This document shows positions 35,757 to 45,263 of a DNA stretch of 64,000 nucleotides, piece after piece. The stretch is taken from the NCBI RefSeq assembly GCF_019972835.1, contig NZ_BPPB01000007.1, positions 1 through 64,000 of the forward strand. The letters run 5' to 3'. Both the position numbers and the translations under genes were made by a program. Under the pieces are notes generated by a model. That model worked only from the letters and a program-made list of their open reading frames with translations, made no database searches and had not been told where the DNA came from. This DNA is from Lactobacillus laiwuensis. GTDB lineage: Bacteria; Bacillota; Bacilli; Lactobacillales; Lactobacillaceae. How positions within the stretch are numbered: position 1 is the stretch's first letter; every line of letters begins with the position of its first letter.

Positions 35757-36058
35757 AAAATTACCGTCCTATCTGATGTATTACGCACATCGTCAATTGG
35801 CTTACCGACTAAAAAATGCATGTCATTATATTGCTTTTCAGTAACCATTAATGACTGTACTAATCCCCCGTGAGGTAAAAACTTTCTAATACGATTTTCC
35901 AAAAACTTAGCCGTTTGTCTCGTAACACAGACCCTCACATATACTGAAAATTGGACCATCAGAAAACCTTCATTAATCAACTTTTTATGAAACTGGCGAT
36001 ATTCTTTTCGTTCTTCAGCTGTTTCTGTTGGTAAATCAAACATTATCATTAAGCGCAT
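35753..36058 (-). CDS. cas2: CRISPR-associated endonuclease Cas2
   Basis: About 101 residues from the preferred ATG at 36058 (MRLMIMFDLPTET), which has GAGG 9 nt upstream; an ATG five codons earlier is possible. The ferredoxin-like core with the conserved Asp in MFDLP is visible. It dimerises and bridges two Cas1 dimers in the integration complex. It overlaps cas1 by 23 nt and csn2 by 4 nt. Confidence 0.95.
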   Translation of the reverse strand: MRLMIMFDLPTETAEERKEYRQFHKKLINEGFLMVQFSVYVRVCVTRQTAKFLENRIRKFLPHGGLVQSLMVTEKQYNDMHFLVGKPIDDVRNTSDRTVIL

Positions 36059-36947
36059 TATTCGGTACCTCATTGGTCAAACTCATCTCCATTTCTGGCA
36101 ATTCCTTACTTTCCCCACTTAGAAATTTTAGACATTCACGTACATAAACTGTAATAGCATTTGTTAAAAGAGTCTTTTTGCCATTAAACTTTATTTCTAA
36201 ACTTAAAAGTTCAACTAGCCCATACTTAATATCTGGCGTTAGTTCTTTAATTTTTTCATGAGCCTTAACCCAATAATCAACAAATGGTCTAAATGGTTCC
36301 ATTAGATCCGAGGCTAAATTAAACTGATTTTCCTGTGAACAGTGGTGAATACCAAAATATGTCAGATAGCCATTCATTGCAATTTCTCTATTAAAGCTTG
36401 AAAGCAAAATGGCATAGCCATAATCCAATGCTGCATTAATGGCACTGGTATCACGCCTGACAAAGTCCTTATCGAATAAAAGCATAAAGTATTTACGGGC
36501 TGCAATTGCCTCTCGATTGCTTTCATCATTAATTTCTAACTGATCAAGTTCACTCTGAACCTCGTCCTTATTCAAATGATAATTATCCAAAACTGCAATC
36601 TGATTTTTGATCTTTTGACTAACAATCCTTGTCCACAATACTTCTTTTAAATGTTCATCCCAATTAAACTGTTGCGTTAATTTAGCCATATTCCTTGTTC
36701 CCGGATAATAAACAGCTGTTTCAACGATAGGATTTCCTTTATCATCAACAAATATAACTTTGGTCTGATTCTGCGCCAACTTACTAATGAGGGCGCTGGT
36801 AATCACTGCCTGTGTAGTTGAAACAAGCAATAAATTAATATCCTCAATTGGTATTTGGTTTATTCCATCACGAGTTTGTACAATCATCATTTGCATTGAA
36901 TAAGTCAATTTAGCATGCTGCGTGATGATTACTGATCTCCATCCCAT
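36036..36947 (-). CDS. cas1: CRISPR-associated integrase Cas1
   Basis: A 303-residue protein that inserts new spacers at the leader end. The N-terminal beta domain begins MGWRSVIITQHAKLTYSMQ. The metal-binding core has Glu in the AINAALDYGYAILLS region, His in GIHHCSQENQFNLASDLMEPFRP and acidic residues after it. A GGAGGAA ribosome-binding site lies just before the ATG. The same bases overlap the -35 of the tracrRNA promoter on the other strand. Confidence 0.97.
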   Translation of the reverse strand: MGWRSVIITQHAKLTYSMQMMIVQTRDGINQIPIEDINLLLVSTTQAVITSALISKLAQNQTKVIFVDDKGNPIVETAVYYPGTRNMAKLTQQFNWDEHLKEVLWTRIVSQKIKNQIAVLDNYHLNKDEVQSELDQLEINDESNREAIAARKYFMLLFDKDFVRRDTSAINAALDYGYAILLSSFNREIAMNGYLTYFGIHHCSQENQFNLASDLMEPFRPFVDYWVKAHEKIKELTPDIKYGLVELLSLEIKFNGKKTLLTNAITVYVRECLKFLSGESKELPEMEMSLTNEVPNNALNDNV

Positions 36948-36957
36948 ATTTTCCTCC

Positions 36958-36989
36958 TTGTATTTTTAAAAATAAATGTTATACTATAG
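36958..36989. promoter_or_regulatory. Overlapping back-to-back promoters for tracrRNA and cas1
   Basis: On the plus strand TTGTAT (36958-36963) and TATACT (36980-36985), spacing 16, drive tracrRNA. On the minus strand TATAAC (around 36984-36979) with TTGGTA about 18 bp upstream could drive cas1. The two -10 regions share the palindrome ACTATAGT (36983-36990), so the polymerases should compete. The cas1 promoter is less certain. Confidence 0.6.
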
Positions 36990-36990
36990 T

Positions 36991-37127
36991 TGTTGGTTAG
37001 CTACCAACGATCTAATCATTATTGATCTAACAACCAGATTTAAAATCAAACAATGTATCTTTAAGATACTAAGTTTCAACGCGGTATTATTACCGTACTG
37101 CCTCAGCTCTATAGCGGAGGTTTTTTT
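36991..37127 (+). ncRNA. tracrRNA
   Basis: The anti-repeat at about 37009-37047 matches the plus-strand repeat (TCTAATCAT, ATTGATCTAACAA and TTTAAAAT) with a central bulge. A 5' hairpin GTTGGT/ACCAAC lies at 36992-37008. After the anti-repeat come three hairpins: nexus GTATCT-TTA-AGATAC (37055-37069), CGGTA-TTAT-TACCG (37082-37095) and terminator CCTCAGC/GCGGAGG (37101-37120) with T7. It lies between cas1 and cas9 and is transcribed opposite to them. It pairs with pre-crRNA to load Cas9. Confidence 0.93.
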
Positions 37128-37133
37128 ATGCAT

Positions 37134-37171
37134 AAAAATAGGGAACCGGATTATTTCGCTTCCCTATTTTT
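37134..37171. terminator. Bidirectional terminator between cas9 and tracrRNA
   Basis: AAAAATAGGGAA (37134-37145) pairs perfectly with TTCCCTATTTTT (37160-37171), with T runs on both strands. It lies 2 bp past the cas9 stop and just after the tracrRNA terminator. Confidence 0.93.
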
Positions 37172-37173
37172 GT

Positions 37174-40100
37174 TTACAAATCGGCTATCCTAACCCGTTT
37201 TTCGAAAAGTCCAGTTGGTGACTGGTAAATTAATAGTGCATTAGATGACAAAGTTATACCAGAGCTTGATTGTAATCTTCCAAAAGGTGTTCTAATTCCA
37301 AGATATTTCATATCTACAGTTACCATATTATCATGTAGACCATTTAAGATGTTACTCAAAGTAGACTTTTTATCAGTAATTGAAAAATCAATAAATTGCT
37401 TTCTACCCGTATGTAAACTGTTTCTGAAACCTTTCATGTCAAAAATTGGTAAATATTGATCAACTTTTTGCAAAATCTCATCATATGCTTCTACTAGTAA
37501 TTGATCTTGATCCTCACCCTTTTTCAAGTTGTCTGTCACTATTCGCATAGTCTCCTGAGAAAGCGTCAGTTGTTTGGCATTAGCTTCATATTGATCAGAA
37601 TAAAGCATAAACTTTTTGTCACCGTCTAAGACCACTTGCTTAAATGGTACATGATCTTTTATTACTCTAAAGCCTTTAACACCACGTTTAGGTTTCCCTT
37701 TGTTATCAAACATAATCTGCGGCTCAAGTACTTTGTGGAGTTTTCCTTGATAGTTTCCTTGTTTTTTAGCTTGATTTAAACTTGCAAGAGTGCGCATCGG
37801 AACACCAATAACTTTATAAATAGATTTTTTTGCCTGCTCAATTTTGACAATTACCATATATGCACCACTGTTACCGCTATAGCCACCGTAAATTTTCGGA
37901 TCGAGTCCATTACCTTTAGGAATCAGCTTTCTAGTCTTCGCAAGGTCACGTTCACCGCGTGGATAAATAGTTACATCAAAAAGGCCACTATTTTCAGTAG
38001 TCGTTTCTCTTGAAACCAGCATATACTTATAATTGTATGCTTTACGTAATTTATCAAAAATATCAGGATGCTTGTAAAAGACAATTCGCTCACTATTATT
38101 TTCTTTAATTTTTTCTGGAGCTTTACGCTCAGAATTATCCTTTTGCAATAATGGCCACATAAATGTAAAGCCCTTGAAGTGTTTAATCAAATCCTTCTGC
38201 AAGTCCGGGTCTTGACTGAACTTTTTATACTTGCCATAAACAAAGTATGGACGATACTTAGGATAAACCTGGTACAGAAAGTTGCCACAAATAATTGAAA
38301 GGTAGGCATCAATGGCATGGTGATAGTCATTTACGTCACGACTCTTATACAAGTTTAGTCGTTGACGCAAAGCTGAGTTATCTCCAGCTTTAACAGTAAT
38401 AATTTCTGCATCTGGGTATTTATTTTGCAAAATAACTGAGACTAATTTAACTATTTGACTCGTTTCTACCAATTGTCTGTTAATAAAACCAGATTTTTGA
38501 AATTTATTTAATCTGTCTGGATCAAGTAGCAAATTACCTAGCTTACGCTTATTAATAATGCCATCCTTCTGCCAGTGTTTCCACATTTCACCTACTGTCA
38601 TCTTCAGGTCTGAAACGTAATTATTGGCAAAGCGCTTATAAGGTACATCATCCGATTTTTCTGCATTTAACGGAGTAGCAGTTAATACTCTGTTATCAAA
38701 GGAATCATCTTTAATAAATGACTGTGGCAAAATATGATCAATCTGATAATTTGTCGATACTTCATCAATATTAATTTTTTGCCCCGTATAGGCATCCCTT
38801 CCAGCCTGCATAAAGTATAAAAAGTACTTATCTTTTAGCAACTTACGGCTGGTCATCGCTTCCTTTAAAATATCAGTTAACTTCTGATCCACTAGTTCGC
38901 CAGCAGTTTCCTGATATGCTTTGAGCAATTTAGTGCCACGAATATGTGACAACTGTGGATTTTTATCAGGTTCACGTGTAAATTCAATCGCAAATTGTGC
39001 AGGTTTCTTGCCACCTGCTGCTTTTACAACATCAGCTACTACTTTGACTACCTGCCTTATAGCTTTTTTGTTAGCTGGAGAAGTATAGGCGTCAGCCAAA
39101 ATCTCTTCAACACCATTTGCTCGAGTAACATTTTGGTTTTCCTTAGCAATTGCTTCTTTAAAATCTGGTTCAGTCACAATTTGCATAAAGTTCTTTTGGC
39201 TATCCCACAGTTGCTCCATAATGTTTTGGCCATTTGTATCATGTAATTCTACTAGGAGTCTACGTGATAATCTGCCCCAACCTTGCAGGCGCCAAGTCGA
39301 AATTGCCTTAAATTGTTCAGGCGTTAGCCACTTAAATTCCGCATGCAACTTATCTTGGTATATCTTTTTATCTTCAAAAATAGACGAATACTCAATTATT
39401 TTTTCAAAGTCTTTTTGATATTGGGGATCTGCTAATTCCTTATCAAATACGTGTAAGCTTTTGAGGTGATAATAGCTCGCCAGACCTGAATTAAATTTAG
39501 TTGGATCAGCCAGTCCCTTAATTTCTACAGTTGGCAAATGTAGGTTTTGCTTCAAATAACTTGTCAAGGATTTTTCCGTGACAGTTTTCTTTTCTTCAAA
39601 AAGTTCATTGAAAATTTGTTGCTTGAGGTCAACACTGATCCTGCTACCATTGATTCTAATATTATTAAGCTCATTTAAAACTTCAAATCTTTGATAAAGC
39701 AAACTATTAGCAGGCAAAACATCTTCACCTAATAGGTAGGTATCCTTAATAGTCATGCGTTTAATAAACTTGTTGGCGGATTCTTGACGGTCTACTTTTT
39801 GCTCAAAATTCCAAGGCGTAATCTGACCATCTTCTTTTCTGACCATCCAAGCAAAACTCTTACCGGAAGTTTTTTTCTGTTGATCGGCTGTAATCATCGG
39901 ACCTACATAATAAGGTACTCTGAATCTAACCAGTTCATCTAACTTGTAAGGTGCTTGTTTACGGTGATCTTCTACTGGGTTTTCTGCAGCTAAAAATGGA
40001 TAATATTTGCTTTGATTAGCAATAATCTTATCTAGTTCGATTTGATGCAGCTGAAACGGAATTACACCATTACTGTTTGTTCGCTGCTTAGGCATGAAGT

Positions 40101-41364
40101 TATCTGCAGCTATTGCTTGCCGTATTTCATGAGCAAGATCGGAATCGTCAAGATTATCCTTAACTATTTTATAAAATTCATCTTTGGTTAAAGCTTTTTT
40201 CTTTTTTTTATCTCCAAATGTTTTTTTGGCTTCCAGCAAACGACCATGACGATTATTAACGTATAAATCATAAGCTAAAAGCAACTTTTTAGCTATACTG
40301 CGGTCTTGCAAAGTGTCGATATAAGCTTTTAACAACTTATAATCTTGATGATGCTTGTCGTACTTGGCTACCATTGACTGTGATAAGCTCTTGTTTTCAT
40401 CAACAATAGTACTTAAGGTAATCGCGCTAAACAATTTTTCGATTTCAGCGACAACAGTCTGATCACTTTCATCAAGATCCGGTAATAAGGCATCCAGCTT
40501 ATCATCTGCATCTGCATCCGAAAGTTTGAATTCCCATTGCGCCTTGTCACTTTTATCGATTTCCTTACCTAAAATTGTTTCAAACTGCGTTTTATAGCCC
40601 ATAATAGCGTTAGCAATTTGCTTGGCCACATTTTTCTCTTCCTTGGCAGTTGAATCTGTTAATAACTTGGCAATTTTCTTGACCTTGTCCATCTTATAAA
40701 CGGTCTTTTCTGCATCTTTACCGCGTATAACAGCCTCGATCTCGGCAGCGTTTGCGACATTTAGTTCAATAGGGTCTTGGTCCTCAACTATCTTTTCCGC
40801 AAAAGCATCATTGATTTTCGATAAAATAGGACCTACTTCAATTTTGGAAGCTTCAAAGTCTTTTACAGGTGTATCTTGTAAAAAATTACCACGATACTTA
40901 ACAATGTGGTGGATGGCTAAAAATATTTCTCGCAAATCAAATTGACGGTCTTGAGTCATCAATGCGTCACGCAAATGATAGATTGTAGCATAATGTTTAT
41001 AAAATGCCTGATCTTCCTTAGCAGTTGGAAACACAATCGCCTGATACTTTTTGCGATCTTTATCAAGTGGCGAAACCCATGATTGGTGCAGGCGCACAAA
41101 AAATCCCGGATCCACCTTAGCTATTGGTTCTGCAAAAATCTCTTCCAAAAGTCTTAAGCGCCACTTTCTGCGTTTAAGACGTCTTCTAGTAGTCCTAAAA
41201 CTTCGTCGCTTTGCAGCAGTATGACCTTCTTCAAATAAATGTGAGCCAATTGCTGTTTTTCCTCTGAGCTTTAATAAATTATTTTTCTTATCAGTCACGG
41301 CCCAGCCGCAAGAATTGGTCCCGATATCAAGACCTAAAATATAATCTTCATTAACTCTTTTCAT
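37174..41364 (-). CDS. cas9: CRISPR-associated endonuclease Cas9 (type II-A)
   Basis: A 1396-residue RNA-guided double-strand nuclease, about the size of SpCas9. RuvC-I is LGLDIGTNSCGWAV (Asp13), followed by the arginine-rich bridge helix (~50-75, RTTRRRLKRRKWRLR). RuvC-II is FAIEFTRE (Glu794), the HNH nuclease is YQIDHILPQSF (His877) and RuvC-III is YHHAIDAY (Asp1019). The PAM-interacting C-terminal domain covers ~1100-1396. All catalytic residues are intact. AAGGAG precedes the ATG. The gene has its own terminator and is first in the locus. Its PAM cannot be predicted from sequence alone. Confidence 0.98.
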   Translation of the reverse strand: MKRVNEDYILGLDIGTNSCGWAVTDKKNNLLKLRGKTAIGSHLFEEGHTAAKRRSFRTTRRRLKRRKWRLRLLEEIFAEPIAKVDPGFFVRLHQSWVSPLDKDRKKYQAIVFPTAKEDQAFYKHYATIYHLRDALMTQDRQFDLREIFLAIHHIVKYRGNFLQDTPVKDFEASKIEVGPILSKINDAFAEKIVEDQDPIELNVANAAEIEAVIRGKDAEKTVYKMDKVKKIAKLLTDSTAKEEKNVAKQIANAIMGYKTQFETILGKEIDKSDKAQWEFKLSDADADDKLDALLPDLDESDQTVVAEIEKLFSAITLSTIVDENKSLSQSMVAKYDKHHQDYKLLKAYIDTLQDRSIAKKLLLAYDLYVNNRHGRLLEAKKTFGDKKKKKALTKDEFYKIVKDNLDDSDLAHEIRQAIAADNFMPKQRTNSNGVIPFQLHQIELDKIIANQSKYYPFLAAENPVEDHRKQAPYKLDELVRFRVPYYVGPMITADQQKKTSGKSFAWMVRKEDGQITPWNFEQKVDRQESANKFIKRMTIKDTYLLGEDVLPANSLLYQRFEVLNELNNIRINGSRISVDLKQQIFNELFEEKKTVTEKSLTSYLKQNLHLPTVEIKGLADPTKFNSGLASYYHLKSLHVFDKELADPQYQKDFEKIIEYSSIFEDKKIYQDKLHAEFKWLTPEQFKAISTWRLQGWGRLSRRLLVELHDTNGQNIMEQLWDSQKNFMQIVTEPDFKEAIAKENQNVTRANGVEEILADAYTSPANKKAIRQVVKVVADVVKAAGGKKPAQFAIEFTREPDKNPQLSHIRGTKLLKAYQETAGELVDQKLTDILKEAMTSRKLLKDKYFLYFMQAGRDAYTGQKINIDEVSTNYQIDHILPQSFIKDDSFDNRVLTATPLNAEKSDDVPYKRFANNYVSDLKMTVGEMWKHWQKDGIINKRKLGNLLLDPDRLNKFQKSGFINRQLVETSQIVKLVSVILQNKYPDAEIITVKAGDNSALRQRLNLYKSRDVNDYHHAIDAYLSIICGNFLYQVYPKYRPYFVYGKYKKFSQDPDLQKDLIKHFKGFTFMWPLLQKDNSERKAPEKIKENNSERIVFYKHPDIFDKLRKAYNYKYMLVSRETTTENSGLFDVTIYPRGERDLAKTRKLIPKGNGLDPKIYGGYSGNSGAYMVIVKIEQAKKSIYKVIGVPMRTLASLNQAKKQGNYQGKLHKVLEPQIMFDNKGKPKRGVKGFRVIKDHVPFKQVVLDGDKKFMLYSDQYEANAKQLTLSQETMRIVTDNLKKGEDQDQLLVEAYDEILQKVDQYLPIFDMKGFRNSLHTGRKQFIDFSITDKKSTLSNILNGLHDNMVTVDMKYLGIRTPFGRLQSSSGITLSSNALLIYQSPTGLFEKRVRIADL

Positions 41365-41393
41365 CTATTTTCTCCTTTATTTTTTATCATTAC

Positions 41394-41412
41394 TATAAGA
41401 ATACCCCTTATA
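41394..41412 (-). promoter_or_regulatory. Inverted repeat in the cas9 promoter region
   Basis: TATAAG-N7-CTTATA lies about 35 bp upstream of the cas9 start, where -10 elements such as TATAGT/TATAAC are expected. It may be an operator or coincidental AT symmetry. Confidence 0.35.
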
Positions 41413-41445
41413 ACAATAGAATTCACTATCTTTTTTTATATAATA

Positions 41446-41478
41446 AAAAAATGATGATCTTTGTGACCATCATTTTTA
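41446..41478 (-). terminator. Terminator of the hydroxyacid dehydrogenase gene
   Basis: AAAAATGATG pairs with CATCATTTTT around an 11-nt loop, with a T run on the minus strand, 15 bp beyond the stop. Confidence 0.88.
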
Positions 41479-41493
41479 CTAAACAAACTAGAA

Positions 41494-42402
41494 CTACTTA
41501 TTAGCTTTTTCTTTAATCGTTTCTGCAGACGCCTTTAATTTCTTTTCTTCTTCATCAGTCAGTGTCAATTCAACGGTTTGAACAATACCGTCACGACCAA
41601 CAATTGCCGGGTAAGATAAGTAGGTACCATATTTTTCTTGGTAATTTGAAACTGGCATTTCAGTGTGAGCATCGCTTTGAATGGTTTCTACCAAGCGAGT
41701 CACAGCAGCTGAAATACCGTAGTTAGTATATTGCTTACCCTTATAAACTGTTTGACCACCAAACTTAATTTCATCGTTTAAGTCTTCAAGCTTAAGGTGT
41801 TTTGCTTCAGCTACTTCAGTAATTGGTTTTTCCAAAACTTTAACAGTTGACCAAGCAGTAAATTGTGAATTACCGTGTTCACCCAAGTTAAAGCCTTCAA
41901 CTGAACGAGGATCTACATTCATTCGTTCACCAACAGCACGCTTCATACGGGCTGTATCTAATAAAGTACCGGTACCAATGACATGCTTGCGCGGTAAACC
42001 AGTTAGCTCTTGATACATATTAGTAATTGCGTCTACTGGATTGGTAATGGCAACCAAAATACCATTGAAGCCGCTCTTCTTGATTGACTCCGCAATGTCT
42101 CCAATCCGCTCACGGTTATAATTCAATTCTGCAAAGCGCTCGCCGCCTGCTTCCAACTCAATATTTCCAAAAGCACTAATGACAATGTCTGCATCCTTGA
42201 GGGCGGAATAATCATTGATCGTAATAGTAGTGTGATGCTTCAAATTTGCCATCGCGTCTTGAAAATCAAGCTGATCTGCTCTAACCTTTGCTTCATTAAC
42301 ATCAATCATAACGAGGTCATCTACTAAACCTGTTAATATTAACTGTTGCGCTACCGTACTGCCAACGTGGCCGTCACCGATAACTCCTATTTTATTACTC
42401 AT
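41494..42402 (-). CDS. L-2-hydroxyisocaproate/L-lactate dehydrogenase family enzyme
   Basis: A 302-residue NAD-dependent enzyme of the LDH/MDH family. It has the Rossmann loop IGDGHVGSTVAQQL, the segments ADQLDFQDAMANL and VIGTGTLLDTARMKRAVGE, and the catalytic His in LGEHGNSQF. These segments match L-2-hydroxyisocaproate dehydrogenase more closely than classical LDH. It interconverts 2-oxo and L-2-hydroxy acids, recycling NADH. Monocistronic, with a terminator before cas9. Confidence 0.88.
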   Translation of the reverse strand: MSNKIGVIGDGHVGSTVAQQLILTGLVDDLVMIDVNEAKVRADQLDFQDAMANLKHHTTITINDYSALKDADIVISAFGNIELEAGGERFAELNYNRERIGDIAESIKKSGFNGILVAITNPVDAITNMYQELTGLPRKHVIGTGTLLDTARMKRAVGERMNVDPRSVEGFNLGEHGNSQFTAWSTVKVLEKPITEVAEAKHLKLEDLNDEIKFGGQTVYKGKQYTNYGISAAVTRLVETIQSDAHTEMPVSNYQEKYGTYLSYPAIVGRDGIVQTVELTLTDEEEKKLKASAETIKEKANK

Positions 42403-42589
42403 AATTTTTCCCTCCTACTTGTTTTTCAAAATTATGTAATTTCTATTATATACAAAATAATGATAAAAATAAAATTATTTTTAAAAAAATATTAGGCTTT
42501 TTGCTATTATTGCTAAATATAAATTAAAACTCGCTCATTTTTTAAAATTCTCTTCCAAGAAAGCGTATACTAAAGAAAGGAGGTACATT

Positions 42590-43531
42590 ATGAGACAAAT
42601 TAAAATTGGCAACACCAACTTTTCTGGTTCAGCCATTGCACTCGGAATTATGCGCATGAATAAACTGACTGTTGATGAAGCTGTCAAGGTATTAGAAACT
42701 GCCCATGAAACTGGTATTAACTATATTGATTCAGCTGATGTTTATGGTCATGGTAAATCTGAAGAAATTTTCGGAGAAGCATTACAAAAATCAACCTTAA
42801 AACGCGACGATTTTTACATTCAATCTAAGACTGGGATTTATGAAAGTCCTGAGTTAGATTACAAGACTACCAGGTATGATTTTTCTAAGAAATACCTGAT
42901 TAATGCCGTAGATGGTATTCTCTCTCGGATGAGAATTGACTATTTAGACAGCTTGCTGCTCCACAGACCAGATGCTTTAATGGATCCAGCTGAAGTTGGC
43001 GCTGCCTTTGATGAATTGCAAAGAGACGGCAAAGTGCGGCACTTTGGAGTTTCCAACTTCAACCCGATGCAAGTCGATTTACTGCAGAGTGGAGTTAGTC
43101 AAAGACTGTTAATTAATCAACTGCAATTAAGTGTCATGCACACTGGTCCAATTGACTTCAATATTCACACTAATATGACGGATGAGCGGAGTATTGATCA
43201 TGACCGTGGCGTTTTGGATTACTCACGCTTGCACAACATGACCGTTCAGGCATGGTCGCCTTTCCAATACGGTCAAATTGAAGGCAATTTCATTGGCAAT
43301 CCTAAGTTTCCAGAAGTCAACGAAGCTTTACAAAAAGTAGCGGATCAAAAAGGTGTTTCTAAAAATGCTGTGGCTGCTGCCTGGATTTTGCGGCACCCGG
43401 CAAATACACAAGTTATTATCGGTACGATGACACCAGCTCATATCATTGACAGTGCCAAGGGAGCAGATATCTCACTTACTGCACAGGAATGGTATGACAT
43501 TTATTTAGCTGCTGGTAATGACTTACCTTAA
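42590..43531 (+). CDS. Aldo/keto reductase
   Basis: A 313-residue (alpha/beta)8-barrel NADPH-dependent oxidoreductase. The catalytic Asp and Tyr lie in INYIDSADVYGHGKSEE, the Lys in YIQSKTG and the His in LLLHRPDALMDP. The C-terminal VIIGTMTPAHI cofactor loop is typical of the YcsN/AKR11-like group. Substrate unknown. AAGGAGG lies 6 nt before the ATG and a TATACT (42566-42571) is a likely -10. Confidence 0.92.
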   Translation: MRQIKIGNTNFSGSAIALGIMRMNKLTVDEAVKVLETAHETGINYIDSADVYGHGKSEEIFGEALQKSTLKRDDFYIQSKTGIYESPELDYKTTRYDFSKKYLINAVDGILSRMRIDYLDSLLLHRPDALMDPAEVGAAFDELQRDGKVRHFGVSNFNPMQVDLLQSGVSQRLLINQLQLSVMHTGPIDFNIHTNMTDERSIDHDRGVLDYSRLHNMTVQAWSPFQYGQIEGNFIGNPKFPEVNEALQKVADQKGVSKNAVAAAWILRHPANTQVIIGTMTPAHIIDSAKGADISLTAQEWYDIYLAAGNDLP

Positions 43532-43548
43532 AAATTAACTGATAACAC

Positions 43549-43585
43549 AAAAATCCTAGCGCAATTTTACGTTAGGATTTTTTTT
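43549..43585. terminator. Bidirectional terminator between the aldo/keto reductase and rpoN genes
   Basis: AATCCTAGCG (43552-43561) pairs with CGTTAGGATT (43570-43579) with one G-T pair. A-rich and T8 flanks follow. Confidence 0.88.
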
Positions 43586-43592
43586 GCCAATA

Positions 43593-44864
43593 TTAATCAA
43601 TTGACTTGGATTTTCTGCTATAACTATTAGGTATATTGAGTTTTTTACGGTATTTAGCAATTACTCGTCGACTTAAAGTCACATCATGTTTGGCAAAAAT
43701 TTCTACTAATTGCTGATCACTTAAGGGAGCACGGACATCTTCTTTTTTTATGATCTTTTGCAGGTCGTATTCTATGCGTGCTTGGGACAAATCAGTAGTT
43801 ACTTCACGCGGAAAAAGAATTTTCAAACTGAAAACCTTATTCTGGCACTGGACGTATTTATCTTTAATCGCCCTGCTAATTGTACTTGGTGCCAGACCCA
43901 AAGCTTGAGCGGTTTCTTTTAAACCAAGTGGCTTTAACTTCTGCTTTTGCATTGTAGTTAAAAAACCATGTTGAAACTGGCCCACATATTTACCCAATCT
44001 CATGATAGTTTTCTGACGCTCTGCAATCGCATTTTTCATTTCAAGAAAATGCTGCTTTTGCTCCGAAAAATACTTACTTTCATTGGACTGATCTTTTAAT
44101 TCACGATATGATTTTTCATCAAAAACCATCTCTGGTATTTGTGCTTGAAAGTTTTCTACCGTTATACGTCCATCTGTTACCTTATAAATCAAATCGGGTA
44201 ATAAATATTGAACATTACTGTCGACCACATAATCACTGGCTGGAGTAGGGTTCAGCGTTTGTATGCTGGCCAGTGCATCATTTAATTCGGATATTGAAAA
44301 CCTAGAGTTAGACCATTGTTTTGGATCGGCCAGCATTTCCAACTGATTATTAAGCAAAATTTCAAGTGCTACAGGATTAAAGTTGTCTTTTTGTTTTGCC
44401 TGAAGCGCTAAACATTCAGCCAGATTCGCAGCTCCGATCCCACACGGGTCAAGACTTTGAAGTAGGCTTTTTGCCCTTAATAATTTTGCCAGAGTAAACT
44501 CAGTTTGTTCCGCAATTTTAGCCAAATCAATTCTTAAGTAGCCATCTTCATCAAGATTATAAATCAAAGCCTTGACTGCACTTTTTTCCCAAGTGTGCCA
44601 GTCACTTAAATCCACTTGCAATAATAAATGATCTATTAAATTTTTTCCTTCAGGCGAGCGCAGCCATTCTAAATTCTGCATCTCTCCCTTAGGCTCTTTC
44701 AAAGTCACAAAGGGATTGCTGGCACTCATTTCCTTCATGGCATTTATTAAGTCATGAGTACTGTAAGAAAGAACGGTTAAGTTCTGCTTTAATTTTGGTG
44801 ACAAAAAAAGCCGTGTCACTAACTGCTCTTTCGGCTTTAATACCATTTTTTGCAATCGCGTCAT
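43593..44864 (-). CDS. rpoN: RNA polymerase sigma-54 factor
   Basis: A 423-residue sigma-54. Region I is the glutamine/leucine-rich start with the core LFLSPKLKQNLTVLSYSTHDL. The core-binding domain follows at ~90-250. The HTH is GLKETAQALGLAPSTISRAIKDKYVQ and the C-terminal RpoN box appears as SRRVIAKYRKKLNIP. Sigma-54 needs an AAA+ activator such as LevR/ManR, usually for mannose-class PTS operons in Firmicutes. No such activator is in the window and the only mannose-class PTS gene here is a remnant (52200). TATAAT at 44910-44905 is a likely -10. Confidence 0.95.
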   Translation of the reverse strand: MTRLQKMVLKPKEQLVTRLFLSPKLKQNLTVLSYSTHDLINAMKEMSASNPFVTLKEPKGEMQNLEWLRSPEGKNLIDHLLLQVDLSDWHTWEKSAVKALIYNLDEDGYLRIDLAKIAEQTEFTLAKLLRAKSLLQSLDPCGIGAANLAECLALQAKQKDNFNPVALEILLNNQLEMLADPKQWSNSRFSISELNDALASIQTLNPTPASDYVVDSNVQYLLPDLIYKVTDGRITVENFQAQIPEMVFDEKSYRELKDQSNESKYFSEQKQHFLEMKNAIAERQKTIMRLGKYVGQFQHGFLTTMQKQKLKPLGLKETAQALGLAPSTISRAIKDKYVQCQNKVFSLKILFPREVTTDLSQARIEYDLQKIIKKEDVRAPLSDQQLVEIFAKHDVTLSRRVIAKYRKKLNIPNSYSRKSKSID

Positions 44865-44972
44865 CGGCTTTTCCTCCTCTTACTTAAGAATGACTATCTA
44901 TTTAATTATACTACACCTATCAGTCCTAAAAAGATTGACAGTACAAATATACCTAACATTATTCAATTAATG

Positions 44973-44996
44973 TTTACCCTTTTGCATAAAAGGTAA
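44973..44996. other. Hairpin in the rpoN upstream region
   Basis: TTTACCCTTTT-GCAT-AAAAGGTAAA forms a stem with one bulged C. There is no T run. The function is unknown. Confidence 0.4.
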
Positions 44997-45042
44997 AAAC
45001 AGCCTACGGTTATCAAAAGAGGTATTAGACCTTTAAATAATT

Positions 45043-45114
45043 GATCAAGATATCCGTGAAACAGAATTGGCTTTCCTTTACCAATATTTAGGGACAAATT
45101 TATCTAAAATTTAA
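45043..45114 (+). pseudogene. Possible C-terminal gene remnant
   Basis: An open frame of 23 codons, DQDIRETELAFLYQYLGTNL and on to SKI, ends at TAA 45112-45114. It lacks a start codon and is preceded by stops. The composition looks protein-like, so it may be the tail of a deleted gene. The origin is not recognised. Confidence 0.35.
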
Positions 45115-45206
45115 CATCCATAGTTGTCATACGGCCAGCTTTACTAGAAGTTAGTAACACACTTTTTCTCACCCCACTTAATTAGCACTAACAATTAAAT
45201 TAAGTC

Positions 45207-45235
45207 TTGACATTAATTTCTTATTTTTTTATAAT
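45207..45235 (+). promoter_or_regulatory. Promoter of TrpX-type leader 1
   Basis: A perfect consensus promoter: TTGACA (45207-45212), a 17-bp spacer and TATAAT (45230-45235). It starts transcription about 20 nt before the leader-peptide ATG. Confidence 0.9.
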
Positions 45236-45263
45236 TTGATTATTGAAGTTGGAGGTAAGGATA

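Noticed and set aside
37055-37069. GTATCT-TTA-AGATAC as a stand-alone terminator
   Set aside because: It lacks a T run and fits the nexus hairpin of the tracrRNA.
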